Part shown: positions 1 to 8,670 of the stretch, one piece after another | Layout of the letters: each line of letters starts with the position of its first letter | Numbering within the stretch: the first letter of the stretch is position 1 | NCBI RefSeq assembly: GCF_015158295.1 | Contig: NZ_JACDXV010000010.1 | Span: 1-64,000, forward strand | From: Devosia faecipullorum | Lineage (GTDB): Bacteria > Pseudomonadota > Alphaproteobacteria > Rhizobiales > Devosiaceae | Length of the DNA stretch: 64,000 nt | Direction: 5' to 3' | Program-made: the position numbers and the translations under genes | The notes under the pieces: generated by a model | Database searches by the model: none | The model's input: the letters and a program-made list of their open reading frames with translations, nothing else | Told to the model about the DNA's origin: nothing

Positions 1-40
1 GCTCGGCAGGCTTTTTGGTGCTCGGGGATTTAGCAGTCAT
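1..40 (-). CDS. 5' end of an unidentified gene running off the window
   Basis: An ATG on the minus strand at 38-40 is preceded by a good ribosome binding site (AAGGAACC). It opens a frame MTAKSPSTKKPAE that continues past the left edge. Thirteen codons are too few to assign a family; the start is rich in Lys, Ser and Pro. It diverges from the resistance gene at 329, so 41-328 must carry promoters in both directions. By position it belongs to the ICE backbone or to the edge of the resistance cargo. Confidence 0.4.
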   Translation of the reverse strand, partial: MTAKSPSTKKPAE

Positions 41-249
41 CTTGGTTCCTTCGTCAGACGACGAGACCAAAACACTCCTTAAAGCTCAACCCTCAATCTG
101 TGCCATGGGCGCTGACGGGGAACAGGGGAAAAGATTGCACCATCAAAACCCGGGATCAAACAGCTAGCGGCTTTCATGACCAAGCGCACCCACATGCTTC
201 TGTCCGTCCTCTATCCCGACCATGTGTTCGGGTAACACCATCTGGAGGG

Positions 250-278
250 TTGTTTATAACAGTCGTGTCGGTTATTTA
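250..278 (+). promoter_or_regulatory. Candidate promoter of the Cfr/RlmN-like gene
   Basis: TTGTTT at 250-255 and TATTTA at 273-278 are separated by 17 bases, a sigma70-like layout in an AT-rich patch. Transcription would start near 285. The resulting leader holds a 5-bp hairpin, CCGGG (301-305) with CCCGG (314-318), that partly covers the GGAA ribosome binding site of the gene at 329. The rest of 41-249 shows no gene that I can support. Confidence 0.4.
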
Positions 279-328
279 TAAGGCGTGCGCCACGGTATCG
301 CCGGGCACGGAAACCCGGAACGACTATC

Positions 329-1402
329 ATGCCTATACAAGAACCCAGCCCGTTGGGGGGCGAACGACAAAAAGCACTGCCTGCGCCAACCTTGGCGCTG
401 AACCTCATGGCCGACGAGTTCGATGCGTTGAACGCGAGCAGCGGGCCGCAAATCGCTTATCGCGACCTGTTCTGCCCACACATGGACCTGCCGCGCGCCT
501 TGCGGAACTGGTCAGAGGCTCGGGGCGTCCAGTTGCGGAGCCTTCGCAAAATCACGCATGAGCGCGGCGGTCGGTCGCAGAAGGTGCTTTTCGGCCTTCA
601 TGACGGTTATGCCGTTGAAAGCGTTCTGATCCGTCGTCACGACGGACACACCGCCTGTATTTCGTCACAGGTTGGATGTGCCTTCGCCTGCCAGTTCTGC
701 GCTTCCGGCCAAGCCGGCCTCAAGCGCAACCTTTCGGCGGGCGAGATTGTCGAACAGGTCGTTCAACTCGGGCCGAAGGTCAACCGGATCGTGTTCATGG
801 GCATCGGCGAGCCTTTGAACAACTACGAGCAGGTGATGAAGGCGATTCGTATCCTGCGCGACCGGCGAGGGATGAATTTTCCCACCACGGGAATCACGCT
901 TTCGACCATCGGCATACCGAAGGCTCTAGCGCAATTGCGAGAAGAGCATCTGGCGATCAATCTGACTATATCGCTGCATGCGACGACGCAGGAAGTTCGC
1001 GACCGTCTCATCCCCGGATCGCGTAAGCACGACATCAAGGAAGTCATCGCGCGCGCTTCGTCATGGGCGGAACGGCACAACCGGATCGTCACCTTTGTCT
1101 ATCTGGTCCTCCCCGGCATCAACGACACGCTTGCTGATGCGAAACGGCTTGCCGGTCTCATGAACAAGCGAAGGGCGCGTGTGAACCTTATGCGCTGGAA
1201 TCCTGTCGATGGCATCGCGCTTGATCGAACCGGCGACCGCAGCCTCGGACTTTTCCGTGAAGTGCTGGATCGCGCCGGTGTGCCGGTCGTGGTGCGGGAT
1301 ACACAGGGGCGGGATATTTCGGCGGCATGCGGTCAGCTCTGGTTGCGCGATCTGCGCGGAATCCCGGTCGAAAAACGCGGAGCCACAAAAAAGGCCGCCT
1401 AG
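329..1402 (+). CDS. Cfr/RlmN-family radical SAM 23S rRNA adenine-2503 methyltransferase
   Basis: Family members methylate A2503 of 23S rRNA: RlmN at C2 (housekeeping) and Cfr at C8 (resistance to phenicols, lincosamides, oxazolidinones, pleuromutilins and streptogramin A). The 357-aa protein has the radical-SAM cluster motif C117-x3-C121-x2-C124, the GxGEPL SAM motif, and the C-terminal catalytic Cys334 in AACGQL that forms the methyl-transfer intermediate. Motif spellings sit between E. coli RlmN and staphylococcal Cfr, so C2 versus C8 cannot be decided by eye. The start at 329 has GGAA eight bases upstream. Position in a mobile cargo next to a LysR gene and floR, rather than a housekeeping context, favours a resistance role; that is inference. 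The next gene starts 13 bases after its stop. Confidence 0.85.
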   Translation: MPIQEPSPLGGERQKALPAPTLALNLMADEFDALNASSGPQIAYRDLFCPHMDLPRALRNWSEARGVQLRSLRKITHERGGRSQKVLFGLHDGYAVESVLIRRHDGHTACISSQVGCAFACQFCASGQAGLKRNLSAGEIVEQVVQLGPKVNRIVFMGIGEPLNNYEQVMKAIRILRDRRGMNFPTTGITLSTIGIPKALAQLREEHLAINLTISLHATTQEVRDRLIPGSRKHDIKEVIARASSWAERHNRIVTFVYLVLPGINDTLADAKRLAGLMNKRRARVNLMRWNPVDGIALDRTGDRSLGLFREVLDRAGVPVVVRDTQGRDISAACGQLWLRDLRGIPVEKRGATKKAA

Positions 1403-1414
1403 CGGGAGCTTAGG

Positions 1415-2377
1415 ATGCGGCGTTCGAAAAGACATGCGAACGATGCCTTCCGATCAAGTGAAACGCTGCTCGGGTCGCGCATACCTCTCTTGTCGCTGAT
1501 CCAGACGCTTGCGGTCGCTGAATATCTCAACTTCCGCCACGCAGCGAACGCACTCGGGGTTGCACAATCCAGCGTCAGCGCCCGCGTGAAGGCGCTGGAA
1601 GAAGACCTTGGCATCCTCCTGTTCGAGCGTCGTGCGCGTGGCGTTCGGTTGACCGAAGCCGGACGCCACTTCGTCGAGCGGATCGCAGCCGGCGTCGATC
1701 AACTCGACCATGCGGTGAAGACCGCAGGCATGGCGGCGACGGGGGAATGGGGCCGCCTGCGCATCGGCGTCCATGCCTTGATTCCGCGCAGCTTCCTCGC
1801 CGATCTGATCGGGCAGTATCGGGAAAACCATCCCGGCATCGAGGTCGAAATCACCGAAGGCACGGCCCGCGATGCGGTCATGCAGCTTCGTGCCGACCGG
1901 CTGGACGTGGCGTTCGTCGCTGGCACACCAGAGCTGCCCGACTGCCATACACGGCCGGTCTGGACTGAATCGCTGGTAGCGGTGCTACCGGATAGGCATC
2001 GTCTTGCCGGGCAGCCGGCAATCACTTGGGCCGATCTGGTCGGCGAAACCTTCCTTGTCCGCTATGGTGGCACTGGCCCGCAGGTTCATGACCATATCGT
2101 GCTGCGCCTTGCCGGGCGCTGGCCCGCGCCTTCGATACTGCGCTTCGACGTAGGACGTGGCACGCTACTATCCATGGTCGGACAGGGATTCGGCATTACC
2201 ATCGTCGGGGCAGCGACGGCACTGCTGCCGACTGCCGGCATCACCTTCCTGCCTTTCGCCGATGAGCCAGAGCCGGTTGCCTTTACCGCCGTCTGGTCGC
2301 CGTTCAATCGAAGCGCCGCGCTCCGTGATCTGCTCTCTCTCGCAAAAGAAATGGGTCGGCTGATCCGCGTCGACTGA
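1415..2377 (+). CDS. LysR-family regulator paired with the Cfr/RlmN-like gene
   Basis: A 320-aa LysR-type regulator. The N-terminal winged HTH is visible at about residues 25-85 (FRHAANALGVAQSSVSARVKA), followed by a LysR substrate-binding domain to the end. The start at 1415 has GGGAG upstream, 13 bases after the methylase stop, so the two are probably co-transcribed. The protein is closely related along its whole length to the LysR protein at 3935-4918, and the DNA is also similar, so the two are duplicates. LysR genes are familiar companions of floR in mobile contexts. The effector and targets are unknown; control of the neighbouring resistance genes is possible but not shown. Confidence 0.85.
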   Translation: MRRSKRHANDAFRSSETLLGSRIPLLSLIQTLAVAEYLNFRHAANALGVAQSSVSARVKALEEDLGILLFERRARGVRLTEAGRHFVERIAAGVDQLDHAVKTAGMAATGEWGRLRIGVHALIPRSFLADLIGQYRENHPGIEVEITEGTARDAVMQLRADRLDVAFVAGTPELPDCHTRPVWTESLVAVLPDRHRLAGQPAITWADLVGETFLVRYGGTGPQVHDHIVLRLAGRWPAPSILRFDVGRGTLLSMVGQGFGITIVGAATALLPTAGITFLPFADEPEPVAFTAVWSPFNRSAALRDLLSLAKEMGRLIRVD

Positions 2378-2556
2378 ACCTCTGCCCGTTCCAGCCAACC
2401 GCCAAAGCAAGGCATAGGGGTTTCATACGGCCAAGAATGACGGGAACGTCAACAGCGGGGGATTGGGTGGCTACGAGCCAGCGATACGGCATTGCGAGGC
2501 AACAGCTGATCGTATAAGTGATAGCTAGTCAAATTTGTGATCGTGGAGTGGTCAGC

Positions 2557-2586
2557 ATGGGAAATCCAAAGTCAGCAGACAAGTAA
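2557..2586 (+). CDS. 9-aa leader peptide upstream of floR
   Basis: ATG at 2557 with GGAG nine bases upstream opens a nine-codon frame, MGNPKSADK, closed by TAA at 2584-2586. It closely resembles the nine-residue leader of the chloramphenicol exporter gene cmlA (MSTSKNADK as I recall it), where drug-stalled ribosomes relieve translational attenuation. A 9-bp hairpin starts at the base immediately after the stop codon. What is seen is the ORF, its ribosome binding site and the hairpin; induction by phenicols is inferred from the cmlA precedent. Confidence 0.7.
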   Translation: MGNPKSADK

Positions 2587-2682
2587 GCCGCAACAGCAAA
2601 ATTGTTGTTGCGGCGCTCTGTGAGACCAATCCCATGTGATTGCTGATGTGCAGACGCCGCCCGAGATTTCTTAATCGAGCGG
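2587..2682 (+). promoter_or_regulatory. Translational attenuator of floR: three mutually exclusive hairpins
   Basis: Hairpin 1 pairs 2587-2595 (GCCGCAACA) with 2606-2614 (TGTTGCGGC), nine perfect base pairs. Hairpin 2 pairs 2611-2620 (CGGCGCTCTG) with 2651-2659 (CAGACGCCG), nine pairs and one bulge. Hairpin 3 pairs 2657-2664 (CCGCCCGA) with 2675-2682 (TCGAGCGG), seven pairs and one mismatch, and buries the GAGCGG ribosome binding site of floR. Neighbouring hairpins share bases (2611-2614 and 2657-2659), so 1 permits 3 whereas 2 excludes both. A ribosome held on the leader peptide could switch the fold and expose the floR start at 2693. Confidence 0.65.
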
Positions 2683-2692
2683 TTGACTTATC

Positions 2693-3907
2693 ATGACCAT
2701 CACACGCCCTGCATGGGCCTATACGCTGCCGGCAGCCCTACTGCTGATGGCTCCCTTCGACATCCTCGCTTCACTGGCGATGGATATTTATCTCCCCGTC
2801 GTTCCAGCGATGCCCGGCATCCTGAACACGACGCCCGCCATGATCCAACTCACGTTGAGCCTCTATATTGTGATGCTCGGTGTGGGCCAGGTGATTTTTG
2901 GTCCGCTCTCAGACCGCATCGGGCGACGGCCAATTCTACTTGCGGGCGCAACGGCTTTCGTCATTGCGTCTCTGGGAGCAGCTTGGTCTTCAACTGCACC
3001 AGCCTTTGTCGCTTTCCGTCTGCTTCAAGCAGTCGGCGCGTCGGCCATGCTGGTGGCGACGTTCGCGACGGTTCGCGACGTTTATGCCAGTCGTCCTGAG
3101 GGTGTCGTCATCTACGGCCTTTTCAGTTCGATGCTGGCGTTCGTACCTGCGCTCGGCCCTATCGCCGGAGCGTTGATCGGCGAGTTCTTGGGATGGCAGG
3201 CGATATTCATTGCTTTGGCTATACTGGCGATGCTCGCACTCCTAAATGCGGGTTTCAGGTGGCACGAAACCCGCCCTCTGGATCAAGCGAAGACGCGCCG
3301 ATCTGTTTTGCCGATCTTCGCGAGTCCGGCTTTTTGGGTTTACACCATCGGCTTTAGCGCCGGTATGGGCACCTTCTTCGTCTTCTTCTCGACGGCTCCC
3401 CGTGTGCTCATAGGCCAAGCGGAATATTCCGAGATCGGATTCAGCTTTGCCTTCGCCACTGTCGCGCTTGTAATGATCGTGACAACTCGTTTCGCGAAGT
3501 CCTTTGTCACCAGATGGGGCATCGCGGGATGCGTAGCGCGTGGAATGGCGTTGCTCGTTTTCGGGGCGGTCCTGTTGGGGATCGGCGAACTCTTCGGTTC
3601 GCCGTCATTCCTCACCTTCATCGTGCCGATGTGGGTCATGGCGGTCGCCATTGTCTTCACTGTGTCCGTTACCGCGAACGGCGCTTTGGCAGAGTTCGAC
3701 GACATCGCAGGATCAGCGGTCGCGTTCTACTTCTGCGTTCAAAGCCTGATAGTCAGCATTGTCGGGACATTGGCGGTGACGCTGTTAAACGGTGACACAG
3801 CGTGGCCGGTGATCTGTTACGCCACGGCGATGGCAGTGCTGGTGTCGTTGGGGCTGGCGCTCCTTCGGCTCCGTGGGACTGCCACCGAGAAGTCGCCAGT
3901 CGTCTAA
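2693..3907 (+). CDS. floR: Florfenicol/chloramphenicol exporter FloR (MFS)
   Basis: A 404-aa major-facilitator drug/H+ antiporter of the Bcr/CflA-like DHA1 group that exports chloramphenicol and florfenicol across the inner membrane. The protein agrees nearly residue for residue with FloR as I know it, including the start (MTITRPAWAYTLPAAL), the motif-A loop GPLSDRIGRRP at about residues 68-78, and the ending TATEKSPVV, with the canonical length. About twelve hydrophobic segments are evident. It is followed 27 bases later by a LysR gene, the usual floR companion. Expression is probably governed by the leader and hairpins at 2557-2682. A few conservative substitutions separate it from common enterobacterial alleles. 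Confidence 0.96.
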   Translation: MTITRPAWAYTLPAALLLMAPFDILASLAMDIYLPVVPAMPGILNTTPAMIQLTLSLYIVMLGVGQVIFGPLSDRIGRRPILLAGATAFVIASLGAAWSSTAPAFVAFRLLQAVGASAMLVATFATVRDVYASRPEGVVIYGLFSSMLAFVPALGPIAGALIGEFLGWQAIFIALAILAMLALLNAGFRWHETRPLDQAKTRRSVLPIFASPAFWVYTIGFSAGMGTFFVFFSTAPRVLIGQAEYSEIGFSFAFATVALVMIVTTRFAKSFVTRWGIAGCVARGMALLVFGAVLLGIGELFGSPSFLTFIVPMWVMAVAIVFTVSVTANGALAEFDDIAGSAVAFYFCVQSLIVSIVGTLAVTLLNGDTAWPVICYATAMAVLVSLGLALLRLRGTATEKSPVV

Positions 3908-3934
3908 CCGACGACTGGTGGCAGGCCCGCTCCG

Positions 3935-4918
3935 ATGCGGCGCACTAACCATCGAAACCTCGTGAATGGCGGTATCCTGTCTGGCAGGATACCGCTCATT
4001 TCCCTTGTTCAGTTCATCGCCGTCGCCGAGCATCTGAATTTTCGGCATGCGGCCAAGGCACTCGGCGTCAGCCAGTCGAGCGTCAGCGCGCGTGTGAAAG
4101 CGCTGGAGGATAACCTTGGTATCCTGCTGTTTGAGCGCCATGCGCGGGGCGTTCGGCTAACAGACGCAGGCAGGCACTTCATGGAGCGTGTCACGGCGGG
4201 TGTCGATCAACTCGATCACGCGGTGAAGACCGCCGGCATGACAGCTCAAGGAGAATGTGGCCGGCTTCGCATCGGCATCCATGCCTTGATCCCACGCAGC
4301 TTTCTCACGGAGCTGATCCGTCATTATCGGGAAGCCCATACCGGCATTGAGGTCGAGATAACCGAAGGCACGGCCCGCGATGCGGTGATGCAGCTTCGTG
4401 CTGACCAGCTCGACGTGGCGTTCGTCGCGGGCAAGCCCGAGATGCCCGACTGCCATACCCGACCGATCTGGACCGAACCGCTGGTGGTGGTGCTATCGGA
4501 TGGGCATCGCCTCGCCGGGCAGTCCGCAATCACTTGGTCCGATCTGGTCGGCGAGACTTTCATTGTTCGCTATGGTGGCACCGGCCCGCAGGTCCATGAC
4601 CATATCGTGCTGCGCCTTGCCGGGCGTTGGCCCGCACCGTCGATCCTGCGCTTTGATGTGGGGCGCGGCACGCTGCTATCTATGGTCGGACAAGGCTTCG
4701 GCATCACTATCGTCGGCGAGGCCACGTCATTATTGCCGACGACCGGCATCGTCTTCCTGCCCTTCCTCGATGAACCGGAGCCGGTTGCCTTTACAGCCGT
4801 CTGGTCGCCGTTCAATCGCAGCTCCGCACTGAAAAATCTACTCAACCTCGCAGGCAAAATGAAGCGTGACGGCGATTCGCCCAATCGTTTCCTCGATGGC
4901 ACTCGACCGGCACGATAA
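3935..4918 (+). CDS. lysR: LysR-family regulator downstream of floR
   Basis: A 327-aa LysR-type regulator. The HTH lies at about residues 27-75 (FRHAAKALGVSQSSVSARVKA) and the periplasmic-binding-like effector domain follows. This is the regulator commonly found directly 3' of floR on mobile elements. It is a close paralogue of the LysR gene at 1415-2377, differing mostly by conservative changes and by a longer C-terminal tail (from about residue 310). Start chosen at ATG 3935, 27 bases after the floR stop. Whether it regulates floR is not established from sequence. Confidence 0.88.
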   Translation: MRRTNHRNLVNGGILSGRIPLISLVQFIAVAEHLNFRHAAKALGVSQSSVSARVKALEDNLGILLFERHARGVRLTDAGRHFMERVTAGVDQLDHAVKTAGMTAQGECGRLRIGIHALIPRSFLTELIRHYREAHTGIEVEITEGTARDAVMQLRADQLDVAFVAGKPEMPDCHTRPIWTEPLVVVLSDGHRLAGQSAITWSDLVGETFIVRYGGTGPQVHDHIVLRLAGRWPAPSILRFDVGRGTLLSMVGQGFGITIVGEATSLLPTTGIVFLPFLDEPEPVAFTAVWSPFNRSSALKNLLNLAGKMKRDGDSPNRFLDGTRPAR

Positions 4919-4928
4919 CGGCAAAGGC

Positions 4929-4949
4929 GACCCGTCCTATTTGCCGCCG
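4929..4949 (+). repeat. Copy 1 of a 21-bp motif upstream of transfer genes
   Basis: GACCCGTCCTATTTGCCGCC(G) begins 11 bases after the LysR stop and ends about 100 bases before the traG start. The same 21-mer with two changes lies at 7536-7556, about 119 bases before trbB. It is also the first backbone-like sequence after the resistance cargo, so it may mark the cargo edge as well as a shared transfer-operon control site. Confidence 0.5.
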
Positions 4950-5049
4950 ATAGTATCCGGCAGCCCTCCGGCATCCTCTTTCCTGTTGCCCGTCCCGATT
5001 TTGCCTACTCTCTGATCGGCTCCGTCTTTTTTTGCCGACTGGAGCCTGT

Positions 5050-7038
5050 ATGCGCGGAGGCCGAATCCTTTGGGGGCAGATTGGTGCCGTCTTCACCATC
5101 GTTCTGGTGATGGTGTGGGCAGCGACGCAATGGACGGCGTTCCGCCTCGGCTTCCAGCCGCAGCTTGGAGCACCATGGTTCGAGCTGGCGGGCCTGCCGG
5201 TCTATTATCCGCCCGCCTTCTTCTGGTGGTGGTTTTCGTTCGACGCCTACGCGCCCGCGATCTTCGTCGAGGGCGGCATCATCGCGGTATCGGGCGGCTT
5301 CCTCGCCATCGCCGCCGCCATCTTCATGTCGATCATCCGGGCGCGGGAGGCGCGCAACGTCGCCACCTACGGATCGGCGCGATGGGCTGAGGACCGGGAA
5401 ATCCGTGCGGCCGGATTGCTCGGCCCCGATGGCGTCTTGCTCGGCCGATACGACCGGGACTATCTGCGCCATGACGGTCCCGAGCATGTCCTATGCTTTG
5501 CCCCGACGCGTAGCGGCAAAGGCGTCGGGCTGGTGGTGCCGACGCTGCTGACATGGCCGGCATCCGCCATCGTTCACGACATAAAAGGCGAGAACTGGAC
5601 GCTGACAGCGGGCTTCCGCGCGAAGCATGGCCGCGTGCTGCTGTTCGATCCGACCAACGCCAGATCGTCGGCCTACAACCCGCTGCTGGAGGTCCGGCAA
5701 GGGGAATGGGAAGTCCGCGACGTGCAGAATATCGCGGATATTCTGGTCGATCCCGAAGGCAGTCTCGACAAGCGCAACCATTGGGAAAAGACCAGCCATA
5801 GCTTGCTGGTCGGCGCGATCCTGCATGTTCTCTATGCGGAGAAGGACAAGACCTTGGCGGGCGTCGCCAACTTCCTGTCCGATCCCCGCCGCCCGGTCGA
5901 GGCAACCTTGCGCGCGATGATGGACACGCCGCATCTCGGCGAAGCAGGCGCTCATCCCGTCATCGCGTCGTCCGCCCGCGAACTGTTGAACAAATCCGAG
6001 AACGAGCGGTCGGGCGTGCTCTCCACCGCCATGTCGTTTCTCGGCCTCTACCGCGATCCCGTGGTGGCGCGGGTGACGGCGCGGTGCGACTGGCGCATTG
6101 CCGACCTGGTCGGCAGCCGCCAGCCCGTCACGCTCTATCTGGTCGTGCCGCCATCCGACATAAACCGCACCAAGCCGCTCATTCGCCTGATCCTCAACCA
6201 GATCGGCAGGCGGTTGACCGAGGAACTGACCACCTCCGGCAAGCGCCATCGGCTGCTGTTGATGCTGGACGAGTTTCCGGCGCTCGGCCGGCTCGACTTC
6301 TTTGAATCGGCGCTCGCCTTCATGGCGGGGTATGGAATCAAAGGCTTCCTGATCGCGCAGAGCCTCAACCAGATCGAGCGCGCCTATGGCCCGAACAACG
6401 CGATCCTCGACAACTGCCATGTGCGCGTCAGCTTCGCCACGAACGACGAAAGGACGGCCAAGCGGGTGAGCGACGCACTCGGCACCGCGACCGAACTGCG
6501 CGACTCCACCAACTACGCCGGGCACAGATTGGCCCCGTGGCTTGGGCATCTCATGGTTTCACGGCAGGAGACGGCCCGCCCGCTACTCACGCCGGGCGAA
6601 ATCATGCAGCTTCCGCCCACCGATGAAATCGTGATGGTCGCGGGCACACCGCCGATCCGCGCGACCAAGGCCCGCTATTTCGAGGACGCGCGGTTGCAGG
6701 AACGCATCCTGACCCCGCCCGATCTGGTCGCCGCTCCGCTGGCGCCCAGTCCATCCGCCGATGATTGGTCCGGCCGTGTGGTCGCGGCGGAAAGCCATTC
6801 CGCGACCGACGCCGCACACGGGGCCGAGGGCGATCCGGCCAATGCTGGCATCCGCCGCGAGCCGGAGCTGCCTGAGCATGAGGAAATCGTCGCCCCGCCG
6901 CCATCACCCGAACAGGAGTTCGAGTTTGTGGACGACGAGCCGGACGTTGACGCGGCCAAGGCCCGCGCCATGCGCCAACGTATGAGGATGGTCGCGCGGC
7001 AGGTCGCATTGAACCCCGATGACGGAATCGACCTTTGA
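5050..7038 (+). CDS. traG: Conjugal transfer coupling protein TraG (VirD4-type)
   Basis: The type IV coupling protein: an inner-membrane ATPase that hands the relaxase-DNA complex to the Trb secretion channel. The 662-aa protein has two N-terminal membrane segments (about residues 8-30 and 70-95), Walker A PTRSGKG near residue 155, Walker B LLLMLDEFPALG near 405, and an acidic, proline-rich C-terminal tail. ATG 5050 is chosen over an in-frame TTG 18 bases upstream because TGGAG sits seven bases before it. It heads the traG-copG-trb cluster and is intact. A second, different coupling protein lies at 24580-26435. Confidence 0.93.
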   Translation: MRGGRILWGQIGAVFTIVLVMVWAATQWTAFRLGFQPQLGAPWFELAGLPVYYPPAFFWWWFSFDAYAPAIFVEGGIIAVSGGFLAIAAAIFMSIIRAREARNVATYGSARWAEDREIRAAGLLGPDGVLLGRYDRDYLRHDGPEHVLCFAPTRSGKGVGLVVPTLLTWPASAIVHDIKGENWTLTAGFRAKHGRVLLFDPTNARSSAYNPLLEVRQGEWEVRDVQNIADILVDPEGSLDKRNHWEKTSHSLLVGAILHVLYAEKDKTLAGVANFLSDPRRPVEATLRAMMDTPHLGEAGAHPVIASSARELLNKSENERSGVLSTAMSFLGLYRDPVVARVTARCDWRIADLVGSRQPVTLYLVVPPSDINRTKPLIRLILNQIGRRLTEELTTSGKRHRLLLMLDEFPALGRLDFFESALAFMAGYGIKGFLIAQSLNQIERAYGPNNAILDNCHVRVSFATNDERTAKRVSDALGTATELRDSTNYAGHRLAPWLGHLMVSRQETARPLLTPGEIMQLPPTDEIVMVAGTPPIRATKARYFEDARLQERILTPPDLVAAPLAPSPSADDWSGRVVAAESHSATDAAHGAEGDPANAGIRREPELPEHEEIVAPPPSPEQEFEFVDDEPDVDAAKARAMRQRMRMVARQVALNPDDGIDL

Positions 7039-7048
7039 GGACACGACC

Positions 7049-7528
7049 ATGGCAACCAGAACCCGCCTGAATCTCTATTTCGACCCCGCGCTCATTCCGC
7101 AGATCGAAGCGATGGCGCTGCGCCGCTCGGTGGCGCTGCGCCGTAATGTCTCAAAATCCGCCATCGTGGAGGCGGCGGTCATATCTTACCTGTCCGGCGA
7201 TGCCGACGACCAGCTTGAAGCCGCCATGTCGCGCCGCATGGACAAGCTCGGCCGCCAGATCGACACGCTCGACCTGGATCTCGCCGTCCTCGGCGAGACG
7301 GTCGCGCAGTTCATCCATTTCTGGATGACCATCACACCGCCGCTTACGGGAGCCGCACAATCCGCTGCCCGAGCGAAAGGCGCGGAGCGGTTCGAGGGCT
7401 TCATGCAAAATCTCGGCCGGCGTCTGGCGACGGGCGACAGGTTCCTCAAGGAGCTGTCGCGTGACCTCGACTCACTTCCCGACGATCAGTTGCCGGACGA
7501 GTCCGAGAGCAACGGCGATCAAGAATGA
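7049..7528 (+). CDS. CopG-family ribbon-helix-helix protein of the tra cluster
   Basis: A 159-aa protein with an N-terminal ribbon-helix-helix-like region (TRTRLNLYFDPALIPQIEAM, then an alanine-rich helix up to about residue 50). A helical region and a hydrophobic stretch (FIHFWMTITPPLTG) follow. Such CopG-like genes lie routinely between traG and trbB in Tn4371-type elements. ATG 7049 is preferred because GAGG (overlapping the traG stop) precedes it; an upstream ATG at 7019 would overlap traG. It may be a relaxosome accessory protein or an autoregulator; the role is not established. Confidence 0.75.
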   Translation: MATRTRLNLYFDPALIPQIEAMALRRSVALRRNVSKSAIVEAAVISYLSGDADDQLEAAMSRRMDKLGRQIDTLDLDLAVLGETVAQFIHFWMTITPPLTGAAQSAARAKGAERFEGFMQNLGRRLATGDRFLKELSRDLDSLPDDQLPDESESNGDQE

Positions 7529-7535
7529 GTATTCG

Positions 7536-7556
7536 GACCCATCCTATTTACCGCCG
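7536..7556 (+). repeat. Copy 2 of the 21-bp motif, upstream of trbB
   Basis: GACCCATCCTATTTACCGCC(G) differs at two of 21 positions from the copy at 4929-4949. It starts eight bases after the copG stop and sits in the only sizeable gap (146 bp) inside the transfer cluster, ahead of trbB. Shared position upstream of traG and of trbB suggests a common operator or promoter element; this is inference. Confidence 0.5.
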
Positions 7557-7674
7557 TTCGCCGCCGATCACCGCCGCCTCATAGATACTTGTTGAACCGG
7601 CCGCATTTCGGTCTCTCTTAATCGACCCCGATCTGGGGATTGCCTGTCGCGCCCCATGAAGAAACGGGGCCGAC

Positions 7675-8670
7675 ATGACCACCAACCACCAAAAACCGGA
7701 ATCCATCGCGCGCGGCGCGCGCATGTTGCGCACCGCGCTCGGCCCCGCCATTGCCCGGCTGCTCGAAGACCCGGCCGTCGTCGAGGTGATGCTGAACCCG
7801 GATGGTCGCCTTTGGGTGGACCGGCTATCCGAAGGGCTTTCCGACACGGGCGAGCGACTGTCCGCCGCCGATGGCGAACGCATCGTTCGGCTAGTCGCGC
7901 ATCATGTCGGCGCGGAGGTTCATGCCCGCAGCCCCCGCGTCTCGGCCGAACTGCCCGAGAGCGGGGAGCGGTTTGAAGGGCTATTGCCGCCCGTGGTCGC
8001 TGCCCCGACCTTCGCCATCCGCAAGCCCGCCGTCGCGGTGTTCACGCTCGACGACTATGTGGCGGCGGGCATCATGTCCACCGATCAGGCGGAAACGCTG
8101 CGCGAAGCCGTCGCATCCCGCGCCAATATCTTGGTAGCGGGCGGCACCAGCACCGGCAAAACCACGCTGACCAATGCGCTGCTCGCCGAGGTGGCGAAGA
8201 CGGCGGATCGCGTCGTCATCATCGAGGACACGCGCGAGCTGCAATGCGCCGCGCCCAACCTTGTCGCCATGCGGACGAAAGACGGCGTGGCGACGCTTTC
8301 CGATCTGGTCCGGTCCTCGCTGCGCCTGCGCCCCGACCGCATCCCTATCGGCGAGGTGCGCGGATCGGAAGCCCTCGACCTGCTCAAAGCATGGGGCACG
8401 GGCCATCCGGGCGGGATCGGCACCATTCATGCAGGCACCGGCATCGGCGCGCTGCGCCGCCTTGAACAGCTCATCCAAGAGGCTGTCGTCACCGTCCCGC
8501 GCGCCCTGATCGCCGAGACAATCGACCTCGTTGCCGTCCTTTCCGGGCGCGGTTCCGCGCGCCGGCTGGCCGAACTCGCCCGCGTCGAAGGGCTGGGACC
8601 GGACGGCGACTACCGCATCACGCATCCCATCCCTTTGGCAATCCCCACCAGCACAGGAGAATCTTCATGA
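7675..8670 (+). CDS. trbB: TrbB, VirB11-type secretion ATPase
   Basis: A cytoplasmic hexameric ATPase energising pilus assembly and substrate transfer. The 331-aa protein shows Walker [10 protein letters not shown] near residues 157-165, the Asp-box [10 protein letters not shown], Walker B-like [13 protein letters not shown] and the His-box [12 protein letters not shown], all in the VirB11 order. It begins the trb operon after a 146-bp intergenic gap and its stop overlaps the trbC start (ATGA), implying translational coupling. Confidence 0.95.
   Translation: MTTNHQKPESIARGARMLRTALGPAIARLLEDPAVVEVMLNPDGRLWVDRLSEGLSDTGERLSAADGERIVRLVAHHVGAEVHARSPRVSAELPESGERFEGLLPPVVAAPTFAIRKPAVAVFTLDDYVAAGIMSTDQAETLREAVASRANILVAGGTSTGKTTLTNALLAEVAKTADRVVIIEDTRELQCAAPNLVAMRTKDGVATLSDLVRSSLRLRPDRIPIGEVRGSEALDLLKAWGTGHPGGIGTIHAGTGIGALRRLEQLIQEAVVTVPRALIAETIDLVAVLSGRGSARRLAELARVEGLGPDGDYRITHPIPLAIPTSTGESS

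Noticed and set aside
176..235. A 19-codon ORF (MTKRTHMLLSVLYPDHVFG) as a possible leader peptide of the Cfr/RlmN-like gene
   Set aside because: It has no ribosome binding site and lies upstream of the candidate promoter at 250-278, so it would not be on the same transcript.
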